A DNA stretch of 64,000 nt, taken from Mucilaginibacter gotjawali. Lineage in GTDB: Bacteria > Bacteroidota > Bacteroidia > Sphingobacteriales > Sphingobacteriaceae. Positions 1-8,449 of this stretch are shown piece after piece. The notes below the pieces were generated by a model, which saw nothing but the letters and a program-made list of their open reading frames with translations, made no database searches and was not told where the DNA came from. A program made the position numbers and the translations under genes. The DNA is taken from the NCBI RefSeq assembly GCF_002355435.1, contig NZ_AP017313.1, positions 4,030,001-4,094,000 of the forward strand. The letters are read 5' to 3'. Each line of letters begins with the position of its first letter. Positions within the stretch are counted from its first letter, which is position 1.

Positions 1-1208
1 AAATTCTCATCTATCGCAGCCAAAAACTCTTCGGTATACAAATAATCGGTACCGTGTTCAACTTTTGGTTTGATGGTGATGGCCAGATCTTTGGTCATTT
101 TGCCGCTTTCAACAGTTTCAATACAAACTTCTTCCAGTGCCTTGCAGAATTTGATCAGCTCCTGGTTGTTGTCCAGTAAGCCACGGAATTCCAAACCACG
201 GGTCCATGCAAAAATTGAAGCGATGGGGTTGGTTGAAGTTGGCTTGCCAGCCTGGTGGTCGCGGTAGTGGCGGGTCACTGTACCGTGTGCAGCCTCAGCT
301 TCCATAACGGTTCCGTCAGGGGTAACCAAAGTTGAGGTCATTAAACCTAACGAACCAAAACCCTGTGCAACGGTATCTGATTGCACGTCGCCATCATAAT
401 TTTTACAGGCCCAAACAAAATTGCCATGCCATTTAAGGGCAGAAGCTACCATGTCATCAATCAAACGGTGTTCGTAAGTTAACTGGTTGGCTTCAAACTC
501 AATTTTAAATTCATTCTGATAAATTTCTTCAAAAATATCTTTAAAACGGCCATCGTATTTTTTAAGGATGGTGTTTTTGGTAGACAGGTATAAAGGCCAT
601 TTTTTTAGCAAAGCCTGGTTAAAACAAGCACGGGCAAAACCTTTGATAGATTCATCAGTATTGTACATCGCCATAGCCACGCCATCACCCTTAAAGTTGT
701 ACACTTCAAATGATTGTTCGGCACTGCCATCTTCAGGCGTGTAAGTGATGGTTAATTTACCTTTCCCTTTGGTCACAAAATCAGTTGCACGGTACTGGTC
801 GCCAAAAGCGTGACGGCCGATACAGATAGGCGCAGTCCAGTTGGGTACCAACCGCGGAACATTAGCCATTACAATGGGCTCACGAAAAACAGTACCATCC
901 AAAATGTTACGGATTGTGCCGTTTGGCGATTTCCACATTTGTTTCAAACCAAATTCCGTTACACGCGCTTCGTCGGGGGTAATAGTGGCGCATTTAATGC
1001 CTACGCCGTATTTTAAAATAGCGTTGGCGGCATCAACGGTTACCTGGTCGTTGGTTTCATCGCGATACTCAATTCCAAGGTCATAATATTTAATATCAAG
1101 ATCGAGATACGGAAAGATTAATTTGTCTTTGATGAATTTCCAGATGATCCGGGTCATTTCATCGCCATCCAGTTCAACTACCGGATTTTCTACTTTAATT
1201 TTTGACAT
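1..1208 (-). CDS. icd: NADP-dependent isocitrate dehydrogenase, 3' end missing
   Basis: Converts isocitrate to 2-oxoglutarate with NADP in the TCA cycle (cytoplasm). The minus-strand frame opens with an ATG at 1208 reading MSKIKVENPVVELDGDEMTR and runs without a stop to the window edge, giving about 402 residues; the last few residues lie outside. The sequence follows the eukaryotic-like, about 410-residue IDH type (MTRIIWKFIKDKL, DGTVFREPI, SDTVAQGFGSLGLMTS, EAAHGTVTRHYR), not the E. coli type. A good TAnnTTTG box stands just upstream. It is a monocistronic-looking housekeeping gene. Identification is by family pattern; the start is well supported. Confidence 0.95.
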   Translation of the reverse strand, partial: MSKIKVENPVVELDGDEMTRIIWKFIKDKLIFPYLDLDIKYYDLGIEYRDETNDQVTVDAANAILKYGVGIKCATITPDEARVTEFGLKQMWKSPNGTIRNILDGTVFREPIVMANVPRLVPNWTAPICIGRHAFGDQYRATDFVTKGKGKLTITYTPEDGSAEQSFEVYNFKGDGVAMAMYNTDESIKGFARACFNQALLKKWPLYLSTKNTILKKYDGRFKDIFEEIYQNEFKIEFEANQLTYEHRLIDDMVASALKWHGNFVWACKNYDGDVQSDTVAQGFGSLGLMTSTLVTPDGTVMEAEAAHGTVTRHYRDHQAGKPTSTNPIASIFAWTRGLEFRGLLDNNQELIKFCKALEEVCIETVESGKMTKDLAITIKPKVEHGTDYLYTEEFLAAIDEN

Positions 1209-1233
1209 TTTAGGATTCTTTTATTTTGTGCGC

Positions 1234-1241
1234 CAAATATA
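1234..1241 (-). promoter_or_regulatory. Candidate -7 promoter box of icd
   Basis: On the minus strand this reads TATATTTG, a full match to the Bacteroidota -7 consensus TAnnTTTG, 26 bp upstream of the icd start codon. No convincing TTTG -33 element is visible at the usual spacing, so this is a motif-only call. Confidence 0.5.
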
Positions 1242-1345
1242 TGAATTGGTTGATTAAGTTGAATAGTTGATTAAGTTTTAAATTAATGCCACATCCCGTT
1301 ATATTCGCGTGCTGAAAATAAGAGCATAAATTCACAGGGACACCG

Positions 1346-1540
1346 CGTTTAAAAAACCAGGCATATTTATAATTGAGGCTAAAGCCATCTTTATTGCTTT
1401 AATTTACCCGTTGGCTAAAGCCAACAGCAATATATGAAAGACTATGCTTCTAAAATCCCTTGCCGTTCCTTAAAAGGAACGGTAGAAACAAACAAAAAGA
1501 CAACGGCTTTAGCCATAATTAAGCCCCGGGTTTTTAAACG
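1346..1540. repeat. MITE-like palindromic element in icd/OM-protein intergenic region
   Basis: The 483 bp between icd and the next gene contain no gene. Instead there is a roughly 195-bp element with imperfect terminal inverted repeats of about 37-40 bp (1346-1386 and 1504-1540; both contain GGCTAAAGCC or its complement next to a GTTTAAAAA end). Inside is a second GGCTAAAGCC copy near 1413 and a perfect hairpin CCGTTCCTTAAAAGGAACGG at 1463-1482. The 11-bp word GCATAAATTCA occurs on both sides (1324-1334 and 1551-1561). No transposase is encoded, so it would be non-autonomous. Confidence 0.7.
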
Positions 1541-1691
1541 TCATTTCGCTGCATAAATTCAGCCTTATTTTTCAAATTCATTAACTTTATTAACTTAGCC
1601 AAACGATATATGATAAATATCCGTACAAGCGATAAAATATATCAGCTTAAAATAAGTTAAAGTAAATATCTTTAGCCATCTCCCGCATATT

Positions 1692-2408
1692 ATGATAAAA
1701 AATATACTTAGAACAACCTTTTTAACCTTTGTGATTTGTTGCAGCGCGTTAATTACACGGGCGCAAATAGGGTTTGATTTTTCGCATTACGAAATAGGCT
1801 TTGCTGCCGGTTTTAATCAGGTGTATGGCGATGCACAAACACAAACTACCACCCCATCCTTTCATTTGAATTTAACTTATGACCCAACGCCTTACGTTAA
1901 CATTGTGTTTGAAGCGCAAATGGGCCGGCTTGCAGGCGGCGACTCGCTAAAGACCTCCACCGGCAGGCAGTTTACAACCGATTTAACAGCACTGATATTA
2001 AGGGGCCAACTGCAAATGGGCGAAATTGTTGATTATTCGCACAGCCCTTTTAACAATGCCATCAAAAACCTTTATGTTTCGGCAGGGCTTGGCTTTGTAG
2101 TGAGCCATATTACCAGCATCAACAGGTACTCTATAAAACCTGTCGCGGGCTTGTATACACCGGGTGTATTAAACAGCCAGGGCCCCTTTATACCCTTGCG
2201 CCTTGGGTACGAATTTAAGGTGTTTAACAAATACCAGCAGCCCGCTTTTAAAATAGACCTCGGCTACGAGTATAATATCGTGTTAAGCGATAACCTCGAC
2301 GGCCTCACTTCAGGCAGTCATTTTGACATTTACAGCCAGTTTATTATCGGTGTAAAGTTTGCCTTTGGGGGCGATATTGTTTCGTACAGAAAACAAATTC
2401 CATATTAA
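1692..2408 (+). CDS. Secreted outer-membrane beta-barrel-like protein, unknown function
   Basis: 238 residues with an N-terminal signal peptide (hydrophobic stretch about residues 7-22, cleavage likely after the ARA segment). The mature part alternates short aromatic/hydrophobic strands and glycines, for example GFDFSHYEIGFAAGFN and RLGYEFKVFNKYQQPAFK, and ends near a strand-like IIGVKFAFGG, as in small outer-membrane barrels of Bacteroidota. I do not recognise a specific family. A TATCTTTA box (1667-1674) resembling the -7 consensus lies just upstream of the ATG. It appears monocistronic. Confidence 0.75.
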   Translation: MIKNILRTTFLTFVICCSALITRAQIGFDFSHYEIGFAAGFNQVYGDAQTQTTTPSFHLNLTYDPTPYVNIVFEAQMGRLAGGDSLKTSTGRQFTTDLTALILRGQLQMGEIVDYSHSPFNNAIKNLYVSAGLGFVVSHITSINRYSIKPVAGLYTPGVLNSQGPFIPLRLGYEFKVFNKYQQPAFKIDLGYEYNIVLSDNLDGLTSGSHFDIYSQFIIGVKFAFGGDIVSYRKQIPY

Positions 2409-2537
2409 CGGGTTTTTAAAGGTATACTTTAGGGATTGTTGCGGCTGGGTTATTTTTAATCATTATAGATTGAAAATAACCGCGAAATCTGCTTGCTCTT
2501 TAGCGTAAATTTAGCTTAGCTAATTAAACCTGATATT

Positions 2538-2960
2538 ATGAATAAAGATACCTTTTATCCCGGATTTAACGACGAAAGCGAAGACCGGGACAGGACACTA
2601 AAAGATGACCTGGGCGAAACCATCGACAGCGAAGACCTGGCTTTTGATGAGGATGAAAATAGCTTTGAATATGACGTAAAAAGCGATGACCCCGACTACC
2701 AGCATGCCGACCCGTATAACACTGCCGCAAAAAACGGCGAGGATATGAACTCCACCTATGATGAAGCTAATCCTTACGATGCCGGTGAAGAATACATTCC
2801 CAATGAATCGTTGGAAACTGATGTGGACAAGTTAGGCATGCACATTGATGACGGCGAAATTGTGGACCTTGACGTTACCGACAGGGTACTTGGCCATACG
2901 CCCGAAGATGACCGTGATGATTTGGATGAAGAAGGGTATCCGAAAAATGACAGGGTGTAG
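2538..2960 (+). CDS. Highly acidic hypothetical protein
   Basis: 140 residues, with about a third Asp or Glu and few hydrophobic residues, so it is probably soluble and largely disordered. There is no signal peptide, transmembrane segment or recognisable domain. Asp/Glu-rich words such as DESEDRDR and PEDDRDDLDEEGYP recur. A TAAATTTA box (2506-2513) lies 25 bp upstream of the start. Similar small acidic proteins occur widely in Sphingobacteriaceae without assigned function; a second one is at 51516-51743. Function unknown. Confidence 0.75.
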   Translation: MNKDTFYPGFNDESEDRDRTLKDDLGETIDSEDLAFDEDENSFEYDVKSDDPDYQHADPYNTAAKNGEDMNSTYDEANPYDAGEEYIPNESLETDVDKLGMHIDDGEIVDLDVTDRVLGHTPEDDRDDLDEEGYPKNDRV

Positions 2961-3011
2961 ATAAAAATTAAAATTTGATTTACCTGACGACGGGTGGTTT
3001 TCCTGGGATTA

Positions 3012-3275
3012 TCAATAGTGGAACCGCATCTGTGCGATAACTATTTTCCACTCTTCAACCTGATAAACAAGCCGGTGTTCCTCATTTATCCGCCGGGACC
3101 ACCATCCGGCGTAATCGTATTTTAAAGCTTCAGGTTTTCCGATGCCTTCGTATGGGGTTTCTAAAATAGATTGAATAATTTTACTGATTCGTTGTTGAAT
3201 ACCTTTATTTCCGGATTTCTTCCAATATAAAAGATCAGCTTGCGCCCTGGGAAGGTAAATTATTTTTATTTCCAA
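3012..3275 (-). CDS. YoeB/Txe-family mRNA-interferase toxin
   Basis: 87 residues, the usual length for YoeB. The fold pattern is complete: a strand-helix start (IIYLPRAQADLLYWKK), a helix with RISKIIQSIL, then the family signature GIGKPEALKYDYAGWWSRRI, NEEHRLVYQV and a C-terminal MRFHY. The Glu of NEEHR, the downstream Arg and the His-Tyr end match the catalytic residues known for YoeB, which cleaves ribosome-bound mRNA. It overlaps the upstream antitoxin by 10 bp, a classic type II toxin-antitoxin layout. It appears intact. Confidence 0.9.
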   Translation of the reverse strand: MEIKIIYLPRAQADLLYWKKSGNKGIQQRISKIIQSILETPYEGIGKPEALKYDYAGWWSRRINEEHRLVYQVEEWKIVIAQMRFHY

Positions 3276-3484
3276 AGATCCTCAAGTTTAATCTCAACGC
3301 CTTCGCCTTTTTTGGCTTCAATCATAGCAGTATCCAGCCACTCTTTATTTGCATTCGTTGAAAGCAAATATTCAGTAGCATCAGACGGCGGTTCATTTTC
3401 ATAAGGAACTTTAAAACCATCTAAAATTACCTGTAACGCCTTTTGTTGGGCTTCGTTTTCCGGGTGAATGACTATTATGTCCAT
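3266..3484 (-). CDS. Antitoxin partner of YoeB-like toxin (DUF2683-like)
   Basis: 72 residues preceding and overlapping the toxin by 10 bp. The protein starts with a strand (MDIIVIHPENEAQQKALQ), followed by a helix, a linker and an amphipathic C-terminal tail (GEGVEIKLEDLWK) of the kind that wraps a toxin. It is shorter than YefM and does not show the Phd/YefM N-terminal pattern; the start resembles the small DUF2683-type antitoxins of Bacteroidota. Function as antitoxin is inferred from position and size. Confidence 0.8.
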   Translation of the reverse strand: MDIIVIHPENEAQQKALQVILDGFKVPYENEPPSDATEYLLSTNANKEWLDTAMIEAKKGEGVEIKLEDLWK

Positions 3485-3681
3485 AAATCAAATTTAAGCT
3501 TAAAAAATAAAACAGACAAGATAAATATCGATACCAATTAATGCCGGTAGCAAAAATATTTCATTAGTCACCCATTGTCAACCAAACATAATCTACATAT
3601 CAAAAACCCACTCGTCAGCATCCGACTGTCAGTCCCGCGTAATCTGCATCCCCGCACATTTAAAATCTCCACATTAAGCAC

Positions 3682-3689
3682 TATCTTTG
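3682..3689 (+). promoter_or_regulatory. Candidate -7 promoter box of pruA
   Basis: TATCTTTG matches TAnnTTTG exactly and sits 21 bp before the pruA ATG, implying a very short 5' leader. No strong -33 element is apparent. Confidence 0.5.
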
Positions 3690-3709
3690 CCGGTAGTAAC
3701 TGACAATTT

Positions 3710-5347
3710 ATGCTTAAAGGATTTTTTAACGTTCCTGCACCGCAGAACGAGCCGGTATTGAATTACGGCCCGCGCAGTGTGGAGAGGGCAGCGCTTAAAG
3801 CTGCTTTAGATGAGGCCCGCGCCCAACAATCAGATATACCCATGTATATCGGCGGTAAGGAAATACGGACCGGCAAAAAGCTGGAGATCCGCCCGCCGCA
3901 TGACCACAAACATTTATTAGCTACTTTTCACGAAGGTGATGCCAGCCATGTGACTGCCGCAATTGACGCAGCCCTGGCCGCCAAAGCCGATTGGGAAAAC
4001 CTGCCCTGGGAACAGCGCGCCGCTATATTTTTAAAAGCTGCCGAACTGCTTTCAGGTACTTACCGCGCAAAAATAAATGCAGCCACTATGCTGGGGCAAT
4101 CAAAAAATGCCTACCAGGCTGAAATCGATTCTGCGTGTGAGCTGATCGATTTTCTGCGGTTTAACGTGGAGTACATGTCCGAGATCTACAAACAGCAGCC
4201 GCCCGTATCAGGCAAAGGTGTTTGGAACCGGGTGGAACAGCGCCCCCTGGAAGGCTTTATATTCGCCCTAACCCCTTTTAACTTTACTGCCATAGCAGGC
4301 AACCTGCCGGCATCTGCGGCCATGATGGGCAATGTGGTGGTTTGGAAACCTGCCTATACCCAGATCTACGCCGCTAACGTGATTATGCAGGTATTTAAAG
4401 AAGCAGGCGTACCCGACGGCGTGATCAATTTAATTTATGTTGACGGCCCGGTTGCCGGACAGGTGATCTTTAACCATCCTGATTTTGCCGGCATTCATTT
4501 TACCGGTTCAACCAAAGTATTCCAGAATATCTGGCAAACTATCGGTACCAATATCCATAAATACAAAACTTACCCACGTATTGTGGGCGAAACAGGCGGT
4601 AAAGACTTTGTTTTAGCGCACCCGAGCGCCGAAGCTGACGTGGTTAGCACAGCACTTGTCCGCGGCGCCTTTGAGTACCAGGGACAGAAATGTTCCGCTG
4701 CTTCACGGGCCTATATCCCGGCATCCTTATGGCCGGCAGTGAAAGAGAATATGCAGCGTGATATCGCCTCCTTTAAAATGGGGCCGGTTGAAGATTTTGG
4801 AAACTTCATCAACGCGGTGATCTCTGAAGTATCCTTTGATAAACTCGCTAAATATATTGATGCTGCTAAGGCTGACAAAGAAGTTGAAGTTGTTGCCGGT
4901 GGCAGTTATGATAAAAGTCAGGGTTGGTTTATTGAACCTACTGTGCTAAAAGTGAACGATCCGTACTATGTAACCATGTGCGAGGAATTATTCGGCCCGG
5001 TGCTTACCATTTATGTTTATGAAGATAAGGACTTCAGCAAGGTGCTGGATATTGTCGACAAAACATCCATCTATGCCTTAACAGGCGCCATTATATCGCA
5101 GGACCGGTATGCCATTGCGGAAGCAACCTACAAATTACGCAACGCCGCGGGAAACTTTTATATTAACGATAAACCCACCGGTGCCGTAGTTGGCCAGCAA
5201 CCTTTTGGCGGCGCCAGGGGTTCAGGCACCAATGATAAAGCCGGATCAATGATCAACCTTTTACGCTGGGTATCGCCACGTACGATAAAAGAAACATTTG
5301 ATCCGCCTAAAGATTACAGGTATCCGTTTTTGGGGAAAGAAGTGTAG
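3710..5347 (+). CDS. pruA: L-glutamate gamma-semialdehyde (1-pyrroline-5-carboxylate) dehydrogenase
   Basis: 545 residues, an aldehyde dehydrogenase of the stand-alone PruA type. It oxidises glutamate semialdehyde to glutamate with NAD in proline catabolism. Visible landmarks are LTPFNFTAIAGNLP (about 187-200), the NAD-binding FTGSTKVF (264-271), the general base Glu in VGETGGKD (E294), the nucleophile Cys in GQKCSAASR (C328), EELFGPVLT and the C-terminal GQQPFGGARGSGTNDKAG. The length fits the monofunctional 1-pyrroline-5-carboxylate dehydrogenases of about 540 residues. The ATG follows a consensus -7 box closely. It appears monocistronic and is followed by a hairpin. Confidence 0.96.
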   Translation: MLKGFFNVPAPQNEPVLNYGPRSVERAALKAALDEARAQQSDIPMYIGGKEIRTGKKLEIRPPHDHKHLLATFHEGDASHVTAAIDAALAAKADWENLPWEQRAAIFLKAAELLSGTYRAKINAATMLGQSKNAYQAEIDSACELIDFLRFNVEYMSEIYKQQPPVSGKGVWNRVEQRPLEGFIFALTPFNFTAIAGNLPASAAMMGNVVVWKPAYTQIYAANVIMQVFKEAGVPDGVINLIYVDGPVAGQVIFNHPDFAGIHFTGSTKVFQNIWQTIGTNIHKYKTYPRIVGETGGKDFVLAHPSAEADVVSTALVRGAFEYQGQKCSAASRAYIPASLWPAVKENMQRDIASFKMGPVEDFGNFINAVISEVSFDKLAKYIDAAKADKEVEVVAGGSYDKSQGWFIEPTVLKVNDPYYVTMCEELFGPVLTIYVYEDKDFSKVLDIVDKTSIYALTGAIISQDRYAIAEATYKLRNAAGNFYINDKPTGAVVGQQPFGGARGSGTNDKAGSMINLLRWVSPRTIKETFDPPKDYRYPFLGKEV

Positions 5348-5361
5348 TTTGGTTCATTGTT

Positions 5362-5413
5362 GATAGTTCATGGTTCATGGTAGAAGAAAAATCACTATGA
5401 ACTATGAACCATC
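5362..5413. terminator. Hairpin between convergent pruA and downstream gene
   Basis: An imperfect inverted repeat made of the word GTTCAT/ATGAAC repeated three times in each arm (5362-5382 and 5393-5413, 10-nt loop) lies between two convergent genes, so it may terminate both. It belongs to the degenerate short-word repeats seen elsewhere in this window. Confidence 0.55.
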
Positions 5414-5436
5414 AAACAATTTAAATTACGTTTTTA

Positions 5437-5715
5437 TCAGGCATCGTTAATTGCATATTGAAAAAGCCTTAAGGCGATTTCGGCGGAGCCGGGTTTAACA
5501 GCCAGGCTATTAACGTAATCATTAATAAATTCCTTAGCTATAAACACTTCCAATAGATAAACATATCTGACACCATTCTTTATTAAAACACCGTTGACAT
5601 TATCTTCCCCGTCAAACAATGCAACCTCGGCCCCGATACTTAAATTATCTTTTTGAAAGATGATCATATCTTCATCAACATCATCAATTACATTAACAAA
5701 GTCTTCAAGAGTCAT
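5437..5715 (-). CDS. Hypothetical small acidic protein
   Basis: 92 residues. It begins MTLEDFVNVIDDVDEDMIIF, continues with a strand-rich centre (GAEVALFDGEDN, GVRYVYLLEVFIA) and ends in a helix (EIALRLFQYAIND). There is no signal peptide or membrane segment, and I recognise no family. The frame is a complete ATG-to-stop reading frame between the pruA hairpin and the carbonic anhydrase gene, and no alternative gene is visible on the other strand. Confidence 0.65.
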   Translation of the reverse strand: MTLEDFVNVIDDVDEDMIIFQKDNLSIGAEVALFDGEDNVNGVLIKNGVRYVYLLEVFIAKEFINDYVNSLAVKPGSAEIALRLFQYAINDA

Positions 5716-5824
5716 CTTTCGTTTTATTTATATTAATTCAAAAGTTCTCAGAACGATTGGGATTATTAGTGCCTTAACTCATTTTTAATCGCACTAAATA
5801 ATACTTCACGCTTCACATTAGGGC

Positions 5825-6490
5825 TTACTTGAATTTAAATACGTTATCCATATTGGCATTGTCGTAGGCGCTAACCTTCATATCGGTGATCACACCTGTT
5901 TTAAGGCTGTAAACCCAACCGTGCACGCCAACGGGTTGGCCGATCTTCCAGGCGTTTTGCACGATGGAGGTTTTGCAGAGGTTACGTACATTTTCTATCA
6001 CGTTATATTCCACCAGGCGGTCGCAGCGCTCGTCCATATCTGCTATTGCGTCGAGTTTAGCGGCATGCAGGCGGTACACGTCTTTGATGTGCCTGAGCCA
6101 GTTGTCGATCAACCCGAATTGCTGGTTGCCCATGGCGGCTATAACACCACCGCAGCCATAATGCCCCGTTACGATCACATGCTTTACCTTTAATACATTC
6201 ACCGCATAATCCAGTACCGAGAGCATGTTCATGTCCGAGTGGATCACCATATTGGCGATATTACGGTGCACAAATATTTGCCCGGGTGCGGTATTGGTGA
6301 TCTGGTTGGCCGGCACCCGGCTATCAGCACAACCTATCCATAAAACCGGCGGCGCCTGGCCTTTGGCAAGGGTAGTAAAATACTCCGGATCTATTTTTAA
6401 AGAGTCTTCAATAAACTGCTTGTTTCCCTCCAGCAAACTTTGGTACAGAGGGTCAAGTTCATTCAGGGCATCGTCAATTTTTGCGCACAT
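5825..6490 (-). CDS. can: Beta-class carbonic anhydrase
   Basis: 221 residues. The enzyme hydrates CO2 to bicarbonate using zinc. All key residues are present: WIGCADSR gives Cys54 and the Asp56-Arg58 dyad, and TGHYGCGG gives His110 and Cys113, completing the Cys-His-Cys zinc site. FVHRNIANMV precedes this as in the family. The length fits bacterial beta-CAs of about 220 residues. No signal peptide is present, so it is cytoplasmic. It appears monocistronic; upstream is a short run of GTTGGAA-like words (about 6535-6575). Confidence 0.95.
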   Translation of the reverse strand: MCAKIDDALNELDPLYQSLLEGNKQFIEDSLKIDPEYFTTLAKGQAPPVLWIGCADSRVPANQITNTAPGQIFVHRNIANMVIHSDMNMLSVLDYAVNVLKVKHVIVTGHYGCGGVIAAMGNQQFGLIDNWLRHIKDVYRLHAAKLDAIADMDERCDRLVEYNVIENVRNLCKTSIVQNAWKIGQPVGVHGWVYSLKTGVITDMKVSAYDNANMDNVFKFK

Positions 6491-6618
6491 TTTATTTTAT
6501 AGGATAGTTTGTTTGGCTGTAAAAATACAATTTATGTTGGAAGGTTGGAATGTTGGAACGTTGAAAGGTTGTAATGTTTTGGGGTTAATTTCTTAATGGC
6601 ATATTATCAGCGCAAAAA

Positions 6619-6948
6619 CTATTTCCTCGGCATATACATAATCATACAAACCCCGATCAAAGCTATTCCGGCGCCTATCAAATCCCATTTATCGGGTTTA
6701 AAGCCATCTACTTTCCAGGCCCACAGCAACGCCATTACAATAAAGATGCCGCCGTAAGTAGCGTACACCCGCCCGAAATTACTGGTTTGCAGGGTAGCGA
6801 CGATACCGTAAAGCACCAGGACCAAGCCTCCCAAAATCCCGTACCACAAAGGTTTATCCGATTTTAACCAAAGCCAAACCAAATAACCGCCGCCAATTTC
6901 GCATAAGCCGGCCAGCACAAATAACCCTAACGATTTTACAATATTCAT
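6619..6948 (-). CDS. YnfA/UPF0060 family small membrane protein
   Basis: 109 residues with four predicted membrane segments (about 5-25, 34-53, 62-80 and 88-106). Family hallmarks are LAGLCEIGGGYLVWLWLK near the N-terminus, YGRVYATYGG-like GRVYATYGGIFIVMALLW in the third segment, and DLIGAGIALIGVCMIMY at the end. YnfA-type proteins resemble half of a small multidrug-resistance transporter; the substrate is uncertain. It seems to be transcribed alone. Confidence 0.88.
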   Translation of the reverse strand: MNIVKSLGLFVLAGLCEIGGGYLVWLWLKSDKPLWYGILGGLVLVLYGIVATLQTSNFGRVYATYGGIFIVMALLWAWKVDGFKPDKWDLIGAGIALIGVCMIMYMPRK

Positions 6949-7059
6949 TTCAACAAAAAAGCCACTTGTTTGGCGGCTTTAAGGTACATATAAATTTCAA
7001 ATTGATGTTTAAAGCATGCTATTACCCCCTGGAAATCGCTTAAAAAAAACAGCAGTGAG

Positions 7060-7201
7060 GAGGCTCCTCCGGAGCCTTAATTTTTGATTTTATTTTCCTA
7101 TAAACACGGCACTCCTCCGGAGTCCGATAGGCACGTTATGATTAGCTCCGGAGGAGCGGCCTGTTTATAGAAATTTGATTCATTTTTGAGGCTCCAGGAG
7201 A
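7060..7201. repeat. Palindromic dispersed element built on CTCCGGAG hairpins
   Basis: This fills most of the 340-bp gap upstream of ynfA. Three small hairpins share the CTCCGGAG core: GGCTCCTCCGGAGCC at 7062-7076, ACTCCTCCGGAGT at 7111-7123 and GCTCCGGAGGAGC at 7145-7157. The outer arms (about 7071-7110 and 7155-7196) are imperfect inverted repeats, each with CTATAAACA-type and AATTTTTGATT-type words. No ORF is present. The structure resembles a MITE or REP-type element. Confidence 0.65.
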
Positions 7202-7288
7202 GTCCCCCTATAAAAGCGACTTCCATTTCTATTTCTGCCGCTGGCAGTGCTATTCAACTTTGCAACATTCAAACCTTTTCATTACCCC

Positions 7289-8401
7289 TCACTTCCCTCC
7301 TACCTCTCCGTAAACGGACAACGGCGTTAACCGGTTCTGAAAGATCAAATGACTGTCCTCCGAAAATTTCTTAAAATCTTCGGCACTTTGTTGGCCGGGA
7401 TATGGCGCATAATATTGCTCAGTACCGGCGTTGCGCCAGATGAGTACATAGGAGGTTTTGTATTTGGAGATGACCGGCAGCAAAACATTCGTCCACCAAT
7501 CCGTCTGAGGGATATTCAGATAACCTGTTTCGGCAAGGCAGGCTAACTTATGATGTTTAGCGGCAATCACATCCAGCAGCGCCAGCCTTTTGTCAAGGTT
7601 TTTCGCATAGGCTGCAGTATTGGCAAAGCAGTAATTATCGAAACCAACAAAATCAACATATCCATCGCCGGGGTAACGCTCCATAAAATCGGCTTCTGAA
7701 TTAAAGTCAGACACCGAATAAACGATGAGTAAATTATGCAGCTTTTTGGTATTACGCATATAATCAATGGTAAAACGCCATAAGGTTTTAAACTCATCGG
7801 GTGTACAGGTATTTTTGCACCACCAGAACCAGGTACCCGTAAGCTCATGAAACGGCCTGAACAGCATCGGGATCTGCTCGCCATTCTTTCCTTTCACATC
7901 AGCAAGATAACTGGCGGCTTTATCCAGGTATTGCACATAAGCATCATGGAATGCCCCACCCGGTATAATATCGGCTACAGTACGCCTGCTGGTGTCCCAG
8001 GCTGTTTTACCGTTGGTTGGGTTATCCATATGCCAGCACCAGGTATTGATACCGCCGCGTTCATAAGCTTCTTTCACCCGCTCTTTCTGCACGGCAAACG
8101 GGAGGCCGTTGATATCGTTGATACTATCGTGCTCAATTTTTGATAGGTCCCATTCATAAATTGCCGGGTAAGTTCCGGTAATACTTTTCACATCCGAACT
8201 GTCCTGGTCATATTTCCAGTTAACGCCATAACCTGTATCATCATGATGACCAAACAATATACCTGCACCCTGCAGCCGCTGCATACTGTAATACAATTCC
8301 CGGGTTTCGGCCGTTGCCCGCCGGTCGCTTGGGCCAAACAACTGTCCTTTTGCACACGAATTAAACAAGATAATGCAGCATAAGATTTGTATTTTCTTCA
8401 T
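7289..8401 (-). CDS. GH26 endo-beta-1,4-mannanase lipoprotein
   Basis: 370 residues. It hydrolyses internal beta-1,4-mannosidic bonds of mannans, and would release mannobiose for the rest of this locus. The N-terminus has a lipobox (IILFNSC, Cys16). GH26 landmarks are FGHHDDTGYGVNW, the acid/base Glu186 in FRPFHELTGTWFWW and the nucleophile Glu291 in CLAETGY. Trp residues flank the acid/base as expected for a mannan cleft. It is the last gene of the mannan locus, 48 bp after the alpha-galactosidase. It is probably tethered to a membrane; surface or periplasmic location cannot be told. Confidence 0.93.
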   Translation of the reverse strand: MKKIQILCCIILFNSCAKGQLFGPSDRRATAETRELYYSMQRLQGAGILFGHHDDTGYGVNWKYDQDSSDVKSITGTYPAIYEWDLSKIEHDSINDINGLPFAVQKERVKEAYERGGINTWCWHMDNPTNGKTAWDTSRRTVADIIPGGAFHDAYVQYLDKAASYLADVKGKNGEQIPMLFRPFHELTGTWFWWCKNTCTPDEFKTLWRFTIDYMRNTKKLHNLLIVYSVSDFNSEADFMERYPGDGYVDFVGFDNYCFANTAAYAKNLDKRLALLDVIAAKHHKLACLAETGYLNIPQTDWWTNVLLPVISKYKTSYVLIWRNAGTEQYYAPYPGQQSAEDFKKFSEDSHLIFQNRLTPLSVYGEVGGK

Positions 8402-8449
8402 TAATTAAATCGATATAAAATTACAATAACAAACATAGGGCCAAAAAGC

